A DNA stretch of 64,000 nucleotides, from NCBI GenBank assembly GCA_026008535.1, contig BRKX01000004.1, positions 32,864,501 to 32,928,500 of the forward strand, in the 5' to 3' direction. The notes under the pieces were generated by a model that had not been told where the DNA came from, ran no database searches, and worked only from the letters and a program-made list of their open reading frames with translations. This document shows positions 1-11,813 of this stretch, piece by piece. Both the position numbers and the translations under genes were made by a program. Position 1 is the first letter of the stretch, and every line of letters begins with the position of its first letter. Source of the stretch: Perilla frutescens (lineage: Eukaryota; Streptophyta; Magnoliopsida; Lamiales; Lamiaceae).

Positions 1-804
1 AAGCCCTCTTGATTACATAATCATATTATATTTTTACCTTATTTTTATTTGGTCTATTTTGCTTAATTTAGATTAAATTCGAAATTAAGCGTATGATATA
101 ATAAATCAATATTTCTATATTACTATTCTATGATCCTTTAAATTTTAAATTAAGTTTTATAATTTTCCCCTATGAACTTAAGGCGTCTATTTGTACAATC
201 GAGGACTCCGATATATTTTAAGCTATGATCCCATTCAACCTTTAAACGACGTCAGATTACGCTCTTATTTTAGGGACTCGTTCCCTGGATCCTTATTTAC
301 GTTATTGTATATGTTTAGAAGATTAATATGTTATTAAGATATAGTTCTGATGTATAGGTCATAACCCAAGACCCTTTTTTGGATGATGATTAAGGCTATT
401 CATATATTTAAGTATGATGTCCTAATCAAACAACTGGCTTCGTATGAGAATTCATGGATAAAGTTACAGCTAATCTAGCTATAAGGTGGGTTTACTTACC
501 AAAATGCTTTCGAAATTATATTTAAACTTTCATCCACTATGAAAATGATTTGCTTATATTGCTCAATGTGGATTGATACGACTCGTATGAGGATTTCCGA
601 ATATGGCACTCCGGTGCAATTACTTACGAACATGTTAATGTTATGAATATGTTATAGTTTATATGTGATCACATTAGGGTCGGTCTCCACTATGTCTATT
701 GAGTGTATGAATGACGATGTGTCAAATATGAATTTATTGATATTCTAATTGCAAATTATTGGACGAATGTATGGGTATTCCCACGGAGTGTTTTCTGGCA
801 CTAT
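1..804. other. AT-rich non-coding flank, probable decayed LTR sequence
   Basis: No open frame of useful length and no recognisable protein is seen here. The texture (moderately AT-rich, no simple repeats) resembles the non-coding part of a Ty3/Gypsy LTR. It may be the left part of the LTR remnant that resumes near 2706, with an Athila-like sequence inserted between the two. That reading is inference, because no matching end or target duplication could be fixed. Confidence 0.3.
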
Positions 805-840
805 TGCAGTCTAAACTACACACGCAAAACTACTACTGAC

Positions 841-2700
841 CGAACCCTCAAGAGGACGGGGTAGTTGTAGAGCGGTGAGCTAACCCGAGTTGTGTTTTTT
901 GAGGAAAGTTTAGAGGGGAATTATCTTTCTATGCTACGTACGTTAACATGCACATGAATTTAAATACAAACCTAAACATTCTATCAAGGGTTGGATGATT
1001 TTTACTAAACTAACGGATTAAAGCAACAAGAATGAACTAAGCAATGCAAGTCAGCAATAAACACAATTTAAACAATTATGGAAAGAGCATTATGGTGTAG
1101 ATTCTCTCATTAGTTTCTCTCCTAGATTGTTTCAAGTTGATTATGTTAATTTGAGACGTACAATAGACCTCTTCAAGTGGATTAACTTCATTTACTTTTA
1201 CCGTCAATCCATTAAACCCCCATCGACTATATTATACAAATAAGATTAACAATTAGGCTTATGTGACCCAGTCCACCTAACATTGAAGGGACCTTAATCG
1301 GGCTATAGAATCTCCTCTTGGTCTCATCTAAAGCCTAGCAATGCTAAGTAGTGATCAAGTACTCAACATGAACAAACACAATTCAATAAACAAAAATCAA
1401 CAATCGCAAGCATGGATCGAAACCAAATCGATTATCTACCCCCCTAATGTACGGAATTAGCCCATTATCACGTACAAGATAACACAAGAATCATAAAAGT
1501 TCTTCATTTCATAAATCAAAAGATAAACATAAACTTCTACAATATTGTTTGTCTCGTTAGTTTTGGGACAATCCCCACAAATAAGCTAAAATTAAGAAAG
1601 AAATACTAAGAAATGGAGACCCACAAGCAAGCCTAGCTTCCACCTCGGCTTGGAGTTGGATTCCTCTTCTCGTGCCTTCTTCCTTGAGCTTGAGCTTCCT
1701 TCATCTTTTCTCTCGTCTCCAATGGTGGTGATGGTGTATGGAATGGTTGATGAAAAGTGAGAGGGAGTGAAGATGATGGTGAATGGATCGGTGGTGTTAA
1801 GTGGTGAAGTAGGTAGAAGATGTGTAGGAGATGATGGAGAGAAGTGATGATTTATCGGTTAAGGAGAGATAGAGTAAGCAAAAGGTGGAGTTAGTGGTAG
1901 ATGGTGGATGGTTCCCAAACTCCTCCTACTCCAAGCTAGAACCGTGTCCATTTAATTACCACAGCTGGCTAAGTGGGTGGAGAGAATTAAAGATTAAAGC
2001 TCCTACAACGCAGCTGAAACTGATTGAGGAAAGGCCGAACTGATCGTCCCGCGCTGGCGGAGTGCCCCACGCCGGTGGGGCTAGGATGCCCCGTGCCGGT
2101 GGGGTGTCGTGCATGTGTGGGGGCGTTTTGCCATGAGTACTGCCCCGCGGTCGCGGGGCCTCTTTAGCTGTGGTGTTCAGTTCCAACTTCTTGCCTCTAG
2201 TTTTGACGCTTCAGCTGAGCTCTTTCAGTTTTGGTGCTTCAGCTGGATTTCTTCAGTTGGGCCTCCAGCTCAGCTCCGCACTCTTGGCTTCAGCTTGAAG
2301 TCAAAGCTTTCAGTTGCAGCTCCAGTTCAGCTCCAAGTCCTTGGCTTCAGCTTGAAGTCTTTAGTTTGACTCCAAAACTGATCAGTTTGGGGTGCTATTT
2401 TGATTCAGTCATCAGTTTAATCCATTGACCCCCAACCAGCTCAGCGAAGCAGGAGATTCAAGACATATCAACAAGCTGGAGCTTCAGTTGGGAGCTTCGG
2501 CTCTTTGCCACCTTTGTGCCATAAAATTCCTGCTTTTTGGGACAAAAACTCTAATTCTGCACAGTTTTGGCACAACTCACCATCAGAGCAAAAGTGAAGA
2601 GAATAACATAAAAATAACACGAAAAGAATGGAAAACACATACTAGAGACACCAAATTCCTACAATAAAACAATACAAATAAACACTAAACAGGCACTCAG
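841..2700 (-). repeat. Athila-like LTR remnant
   Basis: A 1.8-kb non-coding block built like the complete Athila LTRs at 40915 and 50318: an A-rich segment resembling their U5 end, a middle segment, then a GC-rich hairpin-bearing part and an end like the U3 start read on the minus strand. Hairpin-forming sequences lie at 2064-2081 (7-bp arms GCCCCAC/GTGGGGC) and 2142-2159 (8-bp arms GCCCCGCG/CGCGGGGC). The small ORFs here are low-complexity and not genes. Exact ends and target duplication could not be fixed, so whether this is a solo LTR or a truncated one is open. Confidence 0.45.
2266..2379. repeat. 57-bp tandem repeat, about two copies
   Basis: Two diverged copies with a period of 57 bp share the core CTTGGCTTCAGCTTGAAGTC. 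It lies inside the Athila-like LTR remnant. The surrounding 120 bp upstream also contains looser CAGCT/TTCAG-rich imperfect units. Confidence 0.6.
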
Positions 2701-2705
2701 CCCCA

Positions 2706-3195
2706 CTATTTAAAAATATTTTCAGGTAATTGATGACGACAGATGGCGGACGTAGACTAATGTGGATATTTTGTATGGTTGATCATATTTTAGTTTTTGA
2801 AATATTGACCCTGTTTAGTTTTTAGTCAACAAATATGATTATTTATGCTTTCGTTGTATGTTTATGGATTATTTAAATATTTTATGGACGCGTATGATTA
2901 TCGTGGCCTTGTCGGCATATTTTGAATATTGAAAAATTGATTTTTGACTAGTCAAAGTTGAACATGCTTTAATTGGTTTTTTGAAAGATTTTATTTTAAA
3001 ATGATAGGTTGGTTGAAAAGTCTTATCTTGTGTGATTGGTCCCATGAACATGGAATTTATTAATATTCTAAACGAAGTGTATTCGAATTTTAATAATTCG
3101 AGAAAATGATTTATGTTAGTTTGTGAAAATTTTATTGTGATTTTCTTTCATCGTGTGTGTTTCCGTTAGCACACCGGGCCTCCGGGTTTGGGGCG
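2706..3195. repeat. Ty3/Gypsy LTR 3' remnant
   Basis: Non-coding sequence ending in GGGTTTGGGGCGCTATA at about 3195, close to the TTTGGGGCGTTACA end of another LTR fragment at 32433. Plant Ty3/Gypsy LTRs commonly end this way. No coding sequence and no target duplication were recognised. Confidence 0.4.
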
Positions 3196-3560
3196 CTATA
3201 TATTATAAAATAAAAATCAATTATAATATAAATAACCATAGACAACATTTATTAATAAAAATTGAATTTAGAAACTTTAAATTATAAGTATGAAATAATC
3301 AAGTATAATAATAAATTATTAATTGAAAATAGAAAATTTATACTTAAAAATATTTATAAATTCTAATTGGATGTAATGAATCATAATTAACAATTGTGAA
3401 ATAAAATAAAAATTAAAAGAAAATCTCTACATGTAATCCCATGTGTCATTCTCTATAACATTTCATGTGCCAAACTTTTTTTTTCGGTTTATTAAGATTT
3501 AATTTAATTTAAAATATTTATTTAGAGTTCATCATTCCCTAATTAGGATATATAAAAAAA
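3196..3560 (+). mobile_element. AT-rich MITE-like repeat, copy 1
   Basis: Diverged member of a dispersed family of about 340-360 bp also seen at 24041-24370, 27049-27389, 27496-27827 and 55090-55440. Shared landmarks in order are TTATAAAATAAAAAT, AATAATAAATTATTAATTG, an AATTG/AATTGGGTG block, and a poly-A-rich end. The better copies have GTTACAC/GTGTAAC ends; this copy has lost them. Confidence 0.5.
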
Positions 3561-3670
3561 TAAAAATAATAATTATGGCACCTGAGATACCACACTATTA
3601 GTAGTAGGAGATTCAATTCTAAAATCTCGTACTTTGAACATGTAAAATTAACCAAAAATTAAAACTAAAA

Positions 3671-3947
3671 TTAACAAGTTGGACTACTAGAGTTGTAGTC
3701 GACTGGGCGGTGAGTTTCTTGATCTACTCAGTTAGCTCGGCTACGTGGTTCTCGAACTCATCCTTTATCAATTGATTTTGGCGCAGGAAGTACTTTGACA
3801 TGGCTTCGGGTCCCAATCAGTTGAGTAAGACAGTTCATCTGGTGTAGTTGATGATTTTGGGTCGTCTATGGGAGGTGTTGAAGCAGTGGCTTCGTTATTT
3901 TCTTTGGGTGGTGTTGAAGCGGTAGCTTCGTTCTTGCCTTTGTCCAT
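3671..3947 (-). pseudogene. gag-like N-terminal fragment of a non-autonomous LTR element
   Basis: Reading leftward from ATG at 3945-3947, the frame gives a short serine/threonine/proline-rich leader containing the pentapeptide EATAS twice. A shifted frame then encodes a peptide starting MSKYFLRQNQLIKDEF, followed by an in-frame TAG within the next 20 residues and truncation near 3671. The frame change and stop mark it as dead. It lies downstream of a primer-binding site and an LTR on the same strand, which is where gag should be. No protease, RT or integrase follows, so the parent element was either gag-only or is truncated here. Confidence 0.5.
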
Positions 3948-4927
3948 GGTACCTACAAAACAAACAAACGTAAAGAAAAACAAGGAAGGATCTTCACAAC
4001 CTCACGTTTCTCTCGTTTGTTTTCACTCTTGATTTTACCACTCTTGTTTGCACTCAAAGTATATGGTGATGTGTGTGTATCGTGTATATGGGATGAGAGA
4101 TAGCACTTCTTGTCAAATATTGAGGGTACGGATTAATTGTATGAAGGTTTGACGAGTATTGCTAACTAGGATCAACGAATGATGTGTGACTATGAGATGG
4201 CCGATTGGTTGTGAAACACGAGTGGTATGATGTGGCAAGGGATGGGGATGTGTGGGTCTAGGTGGCGTGTGGGGTAGGTGTCGAGTGGGGTAGGGTGGAT
4301 TAGGGTTAATTGGATCTCCAAGGGTAGAAGGAAAGAAGTAGAAAAGAAAAGGAAAGAAAGATTAGGTAATATGGAAAGTGTTACACAATTGTGACACAAT
4401 CTAAATATCCTAATTGAACTAGACTCTAAAAGGAATGAACCAAAATTAGATTACAACTCAAAAGGAAACTACCAAAATAAAATAAAACTTGGAAGGAAAG
4501 TTCCAAAAATAAAATATGACTCTAAAGGAAATTACCAACTAAGGAATTATCCTAGAAGGAATTTACCAAAATTAAAATAAGACTCACAAGGTAAATACCA
4601 AATATAGAGAAGTACTAAAAGGAAAGTACCAAAATAAATCAAGACTCAAATGGAAATACAATGAATATTCCTTTTTTTTTTAATTGATCGGTTCTCTTTT
4701 TTTTTACCGATTTTTTTTTCGGTTCTTTTTTTTAACCGATTTCTCTTTTTTTAAAATAAAAATCAACGTCTTTTCTCTTTTTTTTCCTTTTTGTCGATGC
4801 CTTCTTTTTTTTCAATGAATAGCTATGCTATTACAACTCAATAAAATAAAAATAAAACGACACGTATGATGACACGTAAGATAAAATTGACACGTCGGAT
4901 TGAACCATGACCAGCAGAGCTGACGTG
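3948..4927 (-). other. Leader of the non-autonomous element; simple and degenerate repeats
   Basis: Non-coding DNA between the primer-binding site and the gag-like fragment. 4430-4640 holds degenerate units of roughly 40 bp built on AAAGGAAATTACCAA-like words. 4672-4800 is poly-T broken by repeated ACCGATTT/CGGTTC words. No gene is seen. Confidence 0.5.
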
Positions 4928-4939
4928 GCTCTGATGCCA
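4928..4939 (-). other. Primer-binding site (initiator tRNA-Met)
   Basis: Plus-strand GCTCTGATGCCA differs by one base from GCTCTGATACCA, the 3' end of plant initiator tRNA-Met. It sits six bases from a TG that starts the adjacent LTR, the position expected of the minus-strand primer site. It also fixes the orientation of the element as leftward. Confidence 0.7.
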
Positions 4940-4945
4940 AATTTA

Positions 4946-5985
4946 TGATACAACCCAGACAAACGAACTAGGACGTTAATAATGACATAGCAGAAGACTT
5001 AGGAATGAAACACGTCAACTAATTGAAGGGCTTCAATCCGACTCGATAAACAGAGGAAATAAACAAGCTAATCTAGACAATTAAAAACACTTAAATTATG
5101 ACACGACTACGTAACACAATACCAAATAATAAAGGAAGAAGGGCCGAAGGTTTATGGTTGGGATTTAGGTGTAGAATCGTGTATGGGCTTGTGAAGAATG
5201 GCCTGGGGTAGATAGGATATGATAGAGATAAAACGAACTTACGGATAAAATGAAACGGGTGACAATCTCGATCTTGCGGCTGCCGGGAAGGTGGAAATTT
5301 GTGGAATGGTGGTTGACGCCGATGGTGTGTTGGGCGAGTGGTGATGTTGATGTGAATCACAACCCGATAGCCTCCTTGAATCTCGAACGTATCCAAGGTT
5401 GAAATCTCTAAGTTGATCTTCGGATAGCGAATACCGGTTAATCTCTCAAGTAGATTAAGCAATACCCTTGAATAAGACTTAAAGTTGCTAGCTCCAAGAA
5501 TGAATATTTTCGTGTGAAAGTATCCAAAAGACGTAATAGATTTGAGACACAATTGTATGCAAAAGCAAATTTAATTCAATAATGTATAAAGTAATTACAT
5601 GACACAAGACCCCTATTTATAAGACATAAGGGCCGAAAACTATAGCTAAAGGGACCAAAAATTATAGTCCAAATTGAAGTCCAATTGGACTAGGAAATTG
5701 CCTAAACTAGAATTCTATTTTTAAGGTAGAAACTTCCCTTAATTAAAATTCTAGTCAAATCTATGACTAATTGATATAATGACCGAAAATTGCACTAATT
5801 TAATTAAATAAAATATGATCTACTATAGTCCCAAATTAAATAAAATAAATACTATAGTCTAGATAAAATCAACCCCATAATTAAATTACTATAGGGCTGA
5901 AAATTTCATCGCACACGTTGCACACATGCACGTCGACTCATGCACATGCACACGTGCACTTGAGCTCTTCATCTTCAACTATTCA
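4946..5985 (-). repeat. LTR of the non-autonomous element
   Basis: The inner end (plus-strand TGATACAACCC at 4946) abuts the tRNA-Met primer-binding site. A minus-strand TATA-like CTTATAAATAGGGG lies near 5610-5625. The outer end is placed only approximately, just after a gag-like reading frame stops at 5983. The long minus-strand ORF at 5091-5552 has no recognisable domain and is treated as chance. Confidence 0.5.
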
Positions 5986-6010
5986 AGTTATGTTCTCCAT
6001 GGTGTGATCT

Positions 6011-7350
6011 TGATCTTCAATAGTTAATAAATTAACTATCTTGAAATTGCTTCTTTCGACTTCTTCATCTACAATCTCGAGTTTTCTTCGAATCAACACT
6101 TGCAAATATGCTTGAAGCTTCTTAGCTCTTGATCTTGTGATTGGTCCTCGAAATTGCAACTCCGGGTCTTGATCTTCATTTTTGCTCATGGCTTCATCAG
6201 TATACCCTTTTGCCACCAATCTTGCCTTGAAGGTTTCAACCTTCCCGTCAGATCCTCTCTTGCGCTAGTAGACCCACTTACAGCCAATGGGTTTTACCCC
6301 ATCTTGTGGTTCTACAAGTTCCCAGACTTGATTGTGATCCATAGATCCAATCTCGGACCCCATTGCAGTTTTCCAAGAATCCGCATCTTTATCTCGAATT
6401 GCCTCATCATAGGTCCTGGGATCCAATTCATTGAGACCCTCTGGGAAATCTAAAGCCTCTCCCGGACCAATGAATCTATCAGGTTGGCGTACAACCCTCC
6501 CACTATGACGAGGCAGTTCATGTACTTCTGTGACACGTTGTGCAGTGTTTGGTGGTTCCTCTTCTTGTACAACTGGTGTAGGATTTGATCCTCCCCTTAA
6601 CTCCTCAACGATGATTTGACTCCTTAGTTTATGGTTTATGACATAGTCTTCCTCTAAGAATCAAGCATTGGTGCTAATAATGATCTTCAATAGTTAATAA
6701 ATTAACTATCTTGAAATTGCTTCTTTCGACTTCTTCATCTACAATCTCGAGTTTTCTTCGAATCAACACTTGCAAATATGCTTGAAGCTTCTTAGCTCTT
6801 GATCTTGTGATTGGTCCTCGAAATTGCAACTCCGGGTCTTGATCTTCATTTTTGCTCATGGCTTCATCAGTATACCCTTTTGCCACCAATCTTGCCTTGA
6901 AGGTTTCAACCTTCCCGTCAGATCCTCTCTTGCGCTAGTAGACCCACTTACAGCCAATGGGTTTTACCCCATCTTGTGGTTCTACAAGTTCCCAGACTTG
7001 ATTGTGATCCATAGATCCAATCTCGGACCCCATTGCAGTTTTTCAAGAATCCGCATCTTTATCTCGAATTACCTCATCATAGGTCCTGGGATCCAATTCA
7101 TTGAGACCCTCTGGGAAATCTAAAGCCTCTCCCGGACCAATGAATCTATCAGGTTGGCGTACAACCCTCCCACTATGACGAGGCAGTTCATGTACTTCTG
7201 TGACACGTTGTGCAGTGTTTGGTGGTTCCTCTTCTTGTACAACTGGTGTAGGATTTGATCCTCCCCTTAACTCCTCAATGATGATTTGACTCCTTAGTTT
7301 ATGGTTTATGACATAGTCTTCCTCTAAGAATCAAGCATTGGTGCTAATAA
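6011..7350 (-). repeat. 670-bp tandem duplication of a Copia/gag-like fusion
   Basis: Two adjacent copies (6011-6680 and 6681-7350) with a 670-bp period differ at only a few bases. Each copy contains, on the minus strand, the Copia stretch from the end of integrase to the start of reverse transcriptase (ending VAKGYT). This is fused to a peptide of another type (starting DEAMSKNE, containing RGPITRSRAKKL). Because both copies contain the same fusion, the fusion came first and the duplication later. In the left copy the fused frame continues and stops at 5983, next to the LTR. Confidence 0.85.
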
Positions 7351-9463
7351 TGATCTTCTGATCCTTAGGACTATAAAACAAACCACCTTTCATTTCTCTA
7401 GGATATCCAACAAACAGCCTTACATTAGTACAAGGAGTCAGCTTATCAGCTTCCTTGTCCAACACGTGTGCTGGCCTACCCCAAATCCGAATATGGTTCA
7501 AACTAGGCTTTCGTCCAGTCCATAGTTCTATGGGTGTAGCAGGAACTAATTTCGATGGAACCAAGTTAAGAATATAGGTTGTTGTTTCTATGGCGTATCT
7601 CAAGAACGAAATGGGCAACTCAGAATAACTCATCATCGATCTAACCATCTCTAACAGTGTACGATTCCTTCTTTCCGCCATGCTATTCTGCTGTGGCGTT
7701 CCAGGCACAGTCAACTGGGACGTAATCCCATTCTCTGCCATGTAATCCTTAAATTCGCTTAAGAGGTACTCGCCACCATGATCAGAACGTAGTGACTTGA
7801 TACTTCTACCTGTTTGTTTCTCCGCTTCCACCTTAAACTCTTTGAATTTCTCAAAGCATATAGACTTGCGATGCAACAGGTAGATATAACCGTATCTAGA
7901 GTAATCATCAATGAGAGTGATGAAATACTCAAACCCTCCTCGATCTTGAACTGATATAGGGCCGCACAGGTCAGAGTGAATCAAATCTAATAGCTCTTCG
8001 GATCTATTTTCTTTTGACTAGAAAGGACGCTTGGTCATTTTACCTTCCAAATATGATTCACACAAAGGAAATGATTCCAGTACCAAAGAAGACAATGGTC
8101 CATCATTTACAAGCCTTTGTATCCTCTTAAGGTTAATATGACCTAGCCTTAGATGCCAAAGATAGGTTTGATTCAATTCCGAAGGTTCTTTTCTCTTGTT
8201 AGGGTTTATGATTGATGTATTCAACAATTGTCTCTGCGTAGTGTTTTCAATTGGTTTAAGAAAGTATAAGTGTCCATCCAATGTGCCAGAACAGATAAAA
8301 TTTTTACCACTAAAGATAACTACTTTGTTATCAAAAGAAATAGAATATCCACCCATAATCAATTTAGAAACTGAAACCAAGTTTCGCCTAAAATCAGGCA
8401 CATAAAGACAATCTTTCAAAACCAAAGTTCTATCACTACTGAAAGGTAAAACAACGTCTCCCACTGCAACAGCCGCCACTCTCGTAGCATTGCCCATGTA
8501 GACGGTGATCTCATCCTCACTCAGCTGTCTTTTTACCAGGAACCCCTATGAAGACATGCAAACATGATTAGTAGCTCCAGTATCTACTACCCATGACTGG
8601 GTAGAACAAGTTACTAAACATGTTTCCACAACCAGAGTGTGAGATGTACCTCTCTTCTTCTTCTTGTTAGGACACGCCACCTTCCAGTAACCTGGTTGGC
8701 TGCACTTGAAGCACTTAGTCTTTCACTTGAACTCCTCAGGAGGAATCTTTGCCTTTGGCTTATTTGCCTTAAGCGCCTCATCTGCAGCCTTGTTAGGTGC
8801 GTTTCTCTTCTTCATTTTTCCACCAGAAGAAGACGCGCCTCTTTCAGCTATGTGGGCCTGAGGATCGCTCTTTTGGAGCAATTCAACCGCCTGAAGATCT
8901 ATGAGTAGTTCAGTCAGGCTGACATCCCTTTTAATCATGTTAAAATTCAGCCTGAACTGCTCAAACTTCGAGGATAAGCTATGAAAAATAATGTCGATTT
9001 GAGAATCACCATCTAGCTCTCCACCCAAGGTATCGATCTCAGATAAATACCCCATCATCATGAGAACGTGATCCCTAACAGGTGTGGAGTCAGACATTCT
9101 CGCATCCATTAGCTTCTTCATTGCCAAATGGCGTGCCGAGTGGTTCTGATGACCGAATAACTTCCTAAGGTTGTACATGATATCATAAGCGATTTTCATA
9201 GGCTCATGCTAATGTTGCAACACACTTGACATAGATACCAAGATGTAACAGTGCGCTATCTTATTAGACCTAACCCACTTATCATATGCAACCTTTTGGG
9301 CTTCGTCAGAACCCTCATCTGGCTGTGGAGGACAAACCTCATCAAGTACAAACTTGTGTCCCTCAGCAACAAGAACTAAGTAAAGGTTACGAAGCCAGTC
9401 ATTGTAGTTTTCACCGATAAGTTTGTTTTCTTTAAGAATTGAGGACAGATTGGAGAGTGCCAT
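6869..9463 (-). pseudogene. Ty1/Copia gag-pol polyprotein, truncated and broken
   Basis: One reading frame from ATG at 9461-9463 encodes, in order: gag starting MALSNLSSILKEN with a UBN2-type region; a CFKCSQPGYWKVACP zinc-knuckle region that has lost its usual histidine; a protease-like VVDTGATNHV motif; a GAG-pre-integrase region (LWHLRLGHIN); integrase with DLCGP, SDHGGEY and AERRNRT (catalytic D, D, E); and the first residues of reverse transcriptase (VAKGYT). In-frame stops occur near 9206, 8720, 8547, 8018, 7331 and 6930. The rest of RT and RNase H is missing, replaced by foreign gag-like sequence at about 6868. The matching 5' LTR lies upstream at 11814-13111. Dead copy. Confidence 0.9.
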
Positions 9464-11799
9464 TGATGATATGAAATAACTGAAATTAAAACATGCAGTA
9501 CAGTCACAAAACACGTTTAGGATAAACAGTATATAATCGAAAACCTCACAAAAATTATATACTTTTCCACCGACACTTTAAAAACGTCTTTTATAAGCCA
9601 CGATAGTGTGGACGTTTATAAAATTCATTTTTAAATAGGTAACCTTTAATTTGCCTCCAGTTGAGTTTCCTTACAAAAAGCAATTTAATAGCCAAATAAT
9701 AAACATGGTCATGTAATCGTCTAACTGATAAGACACGATCGTGTGGGAGTTTATCAATAAATTATATCTAAGTGTGCACACCATTATCTTCGCACCAAGA
9801 TCACTAATCGAATTTAACCACTCCAGATGGAGGAGTCAGTTAGTCCTAATAGTGTTCTACAGCTATCCATTTAGGAGATTTAATTTCTAGAGATATATGT
9901 GATATGACACATCCGATATGGAGGAAGACCGATGTCAACGCGCATGCCCATCACTTCTAAATTAAACCATATTTAATGGAGACCGTATGAGATTTCTACA
10001 TACTTAGGTATGAATCTCTCCCACTTAGTTATTTATGTTTGAGGTTTCATTTTATCCAATTATCGAACAGTAATAAGCAACAGTAATATTCCAACTATCA
10101 TGGCTTATATCTCATGTTGATTGATGAGATAAAACTGAAAAGTCAGCTCCGGAAACAGGCTTGGCCGCCGCCCCTTCACCGCACCTCGCCGAAAACCCTA
10201 GCTCCATTTTAGGGTTTCGGGACGTGAACCGGTGAACCTTCCTTTTTAGTGCTGAACCACTTTCCTTCTTTGAGTTGATCTCCGATCTTTATTCAATACA
10301 GACTATCTATTCCAAAAGAAAAATCTAATATTGCTAGAATAAAAATTACAACTCAAAAACTCGGTCTAACAACTTTATATCTATTACATTAAAACAACGT
10401 AAAATAAAAACTAAACATAATCCATGGATTTTCTCATGGATTAAAATCATGTTGCCAAACCGGCATACGGCCAACATTCATTCAACATAACATACATCAC
10501 ATAAAATAAAGGAGCCATGATAGTTGGTAAACCTGCAAACAAACACAGTCTACAAATCCAACAATCATATATTATATGATCCACATAAAATAACATATGA
10601 TATCTATGCATGAATACTAAATAATATTCGAATTGTCCAATTAATTAAATTAATTAATTTGATATTATCCAAAAGATAAAAATTGAAAATTCAAATAATT
10701 ATCCACCAATTTTATACTTGTTGTTTTCAAAAATAATCTTAAAATAAATCTGGAAATTATTTGAAATTATCCACCAAATTTATTTAATATTTTCAAACCA
10801 CCCTAATTAAATAATAATTGGATATATTGATATAAATCAAGAATCTAATCCAAATATTATCCATAAGAATCTAAATCTTTAAGGATAAGGTTTGAAGATT
10901 TGATCCATTTCAAAATCTTCCAAAACCTATCCAAAATTAAATTCTTATCACAATTGGATTTTGATAATTATTCATATATATCCAAAATCACATTATCCAA
11001 TTCTAATATATAGATTTTCAAAAATTACTAGATTAATAAATCTGAAAATTTGATCCACTTCAAATTCTTCCAAATTTAAAAATCTACTTTCAAATCTATC
11101 TATATTAAAATTAGGTAAATTAAGATATACATCAAATAACATCAAATCTTAAAAAACAAAATCGAAAATTATCACTATATTTCACATTTGGAAATTTTGA
11201 CATTAATCAAAAAACAATTCCAAATAATATAGCTAGGTTTTGAAAATTTCAAGAATTAAAAATCTCGAAATTTTGATCTACTTCAAAAATAACCAAATTT
11301 AAAATTCTAATTTCAAACCTATCTAGATTAGAATTTTTTAATTCTTGATATACATCAAAAATCACCAAATCCTATTCTAATCTTTAAAAATTTCGAACCT
11401 CATCTAAAATAAATCTAGAAATTTTGATCTTGATCAAAAATCCATCCAAATTGAATTCATAGGTTTCGAAATTTTAGAACACAGAATTAGGGGATTTTAA
11501 CCATCGATTTTCAAAAAAATTGACTTCCAAATTTTCGAACAATATGAAATAAAATCTGAAAATTTGAAGATCATCAAATATCATCCCAAATCCTTATTCC
11601 ACAGTGGCCGAAAATTCATGTTTCTCAAAACTAGAATTCTCGATTTTTACATCTCAAATTCTTCCAAGTTTTGAATACCATAAAATCGAAATACATAGCC
11701 AATTAAATCTGAAAATTTAAACACCATAAATTCATCATCGAATTTAATTATGCAATTCGAATTTATGCCCGGATTAATCCTAGAACAATGCCAAAACCT
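9464..11799 (-). other. Long untranslated leader of the Copia element
   Basis: About 2.3 kb between gag and the primer-binding site with no supportable gene. 9590-9790 contains two similar imperfect hairpins (around CACGATAGTGTGG and CACGATCGTGTGG). CCAACTATCATGGCT near 10096 reappears inverted as AGCCATGATAGTTGG near 10513. 10560-11780 is an AT-rich run of diverged words such as TCTGAAAATTTGA. Confidence 0.5.
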
Positions 11800-11811
11800 G
11801 CTTTGATACTA
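11800..11811 (-). other. Primer-binding site of the Copia element (initiator tRNA-Met)
   Basis: Plus-strand GCTTTGATACTA differs from the tRNA-iMet 3' end GCTCTGATACCA at two positions, both C-to-T. It is two bases from the TG that begins the LTR at 11814. This is the expected arrangement for a leftward-oriented Copia element. Confidence 0.75.
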
Positions 11812-11813
11812 GT

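Noticed and set aside
5091..5552. 153-codon minus-strand ORF
   Set aside because: It lies inside an LTR, has no recognised domain, and its composition (Pro/His-rich tail) is not convincing.
6154..7123. Plus-strand 99-codon ORF present twice (6154-6453 and 6824-7123)
   Set aside because: Its apparent conservation is only the 670-bp tandem duplication; the coding strand here is the minus strand.
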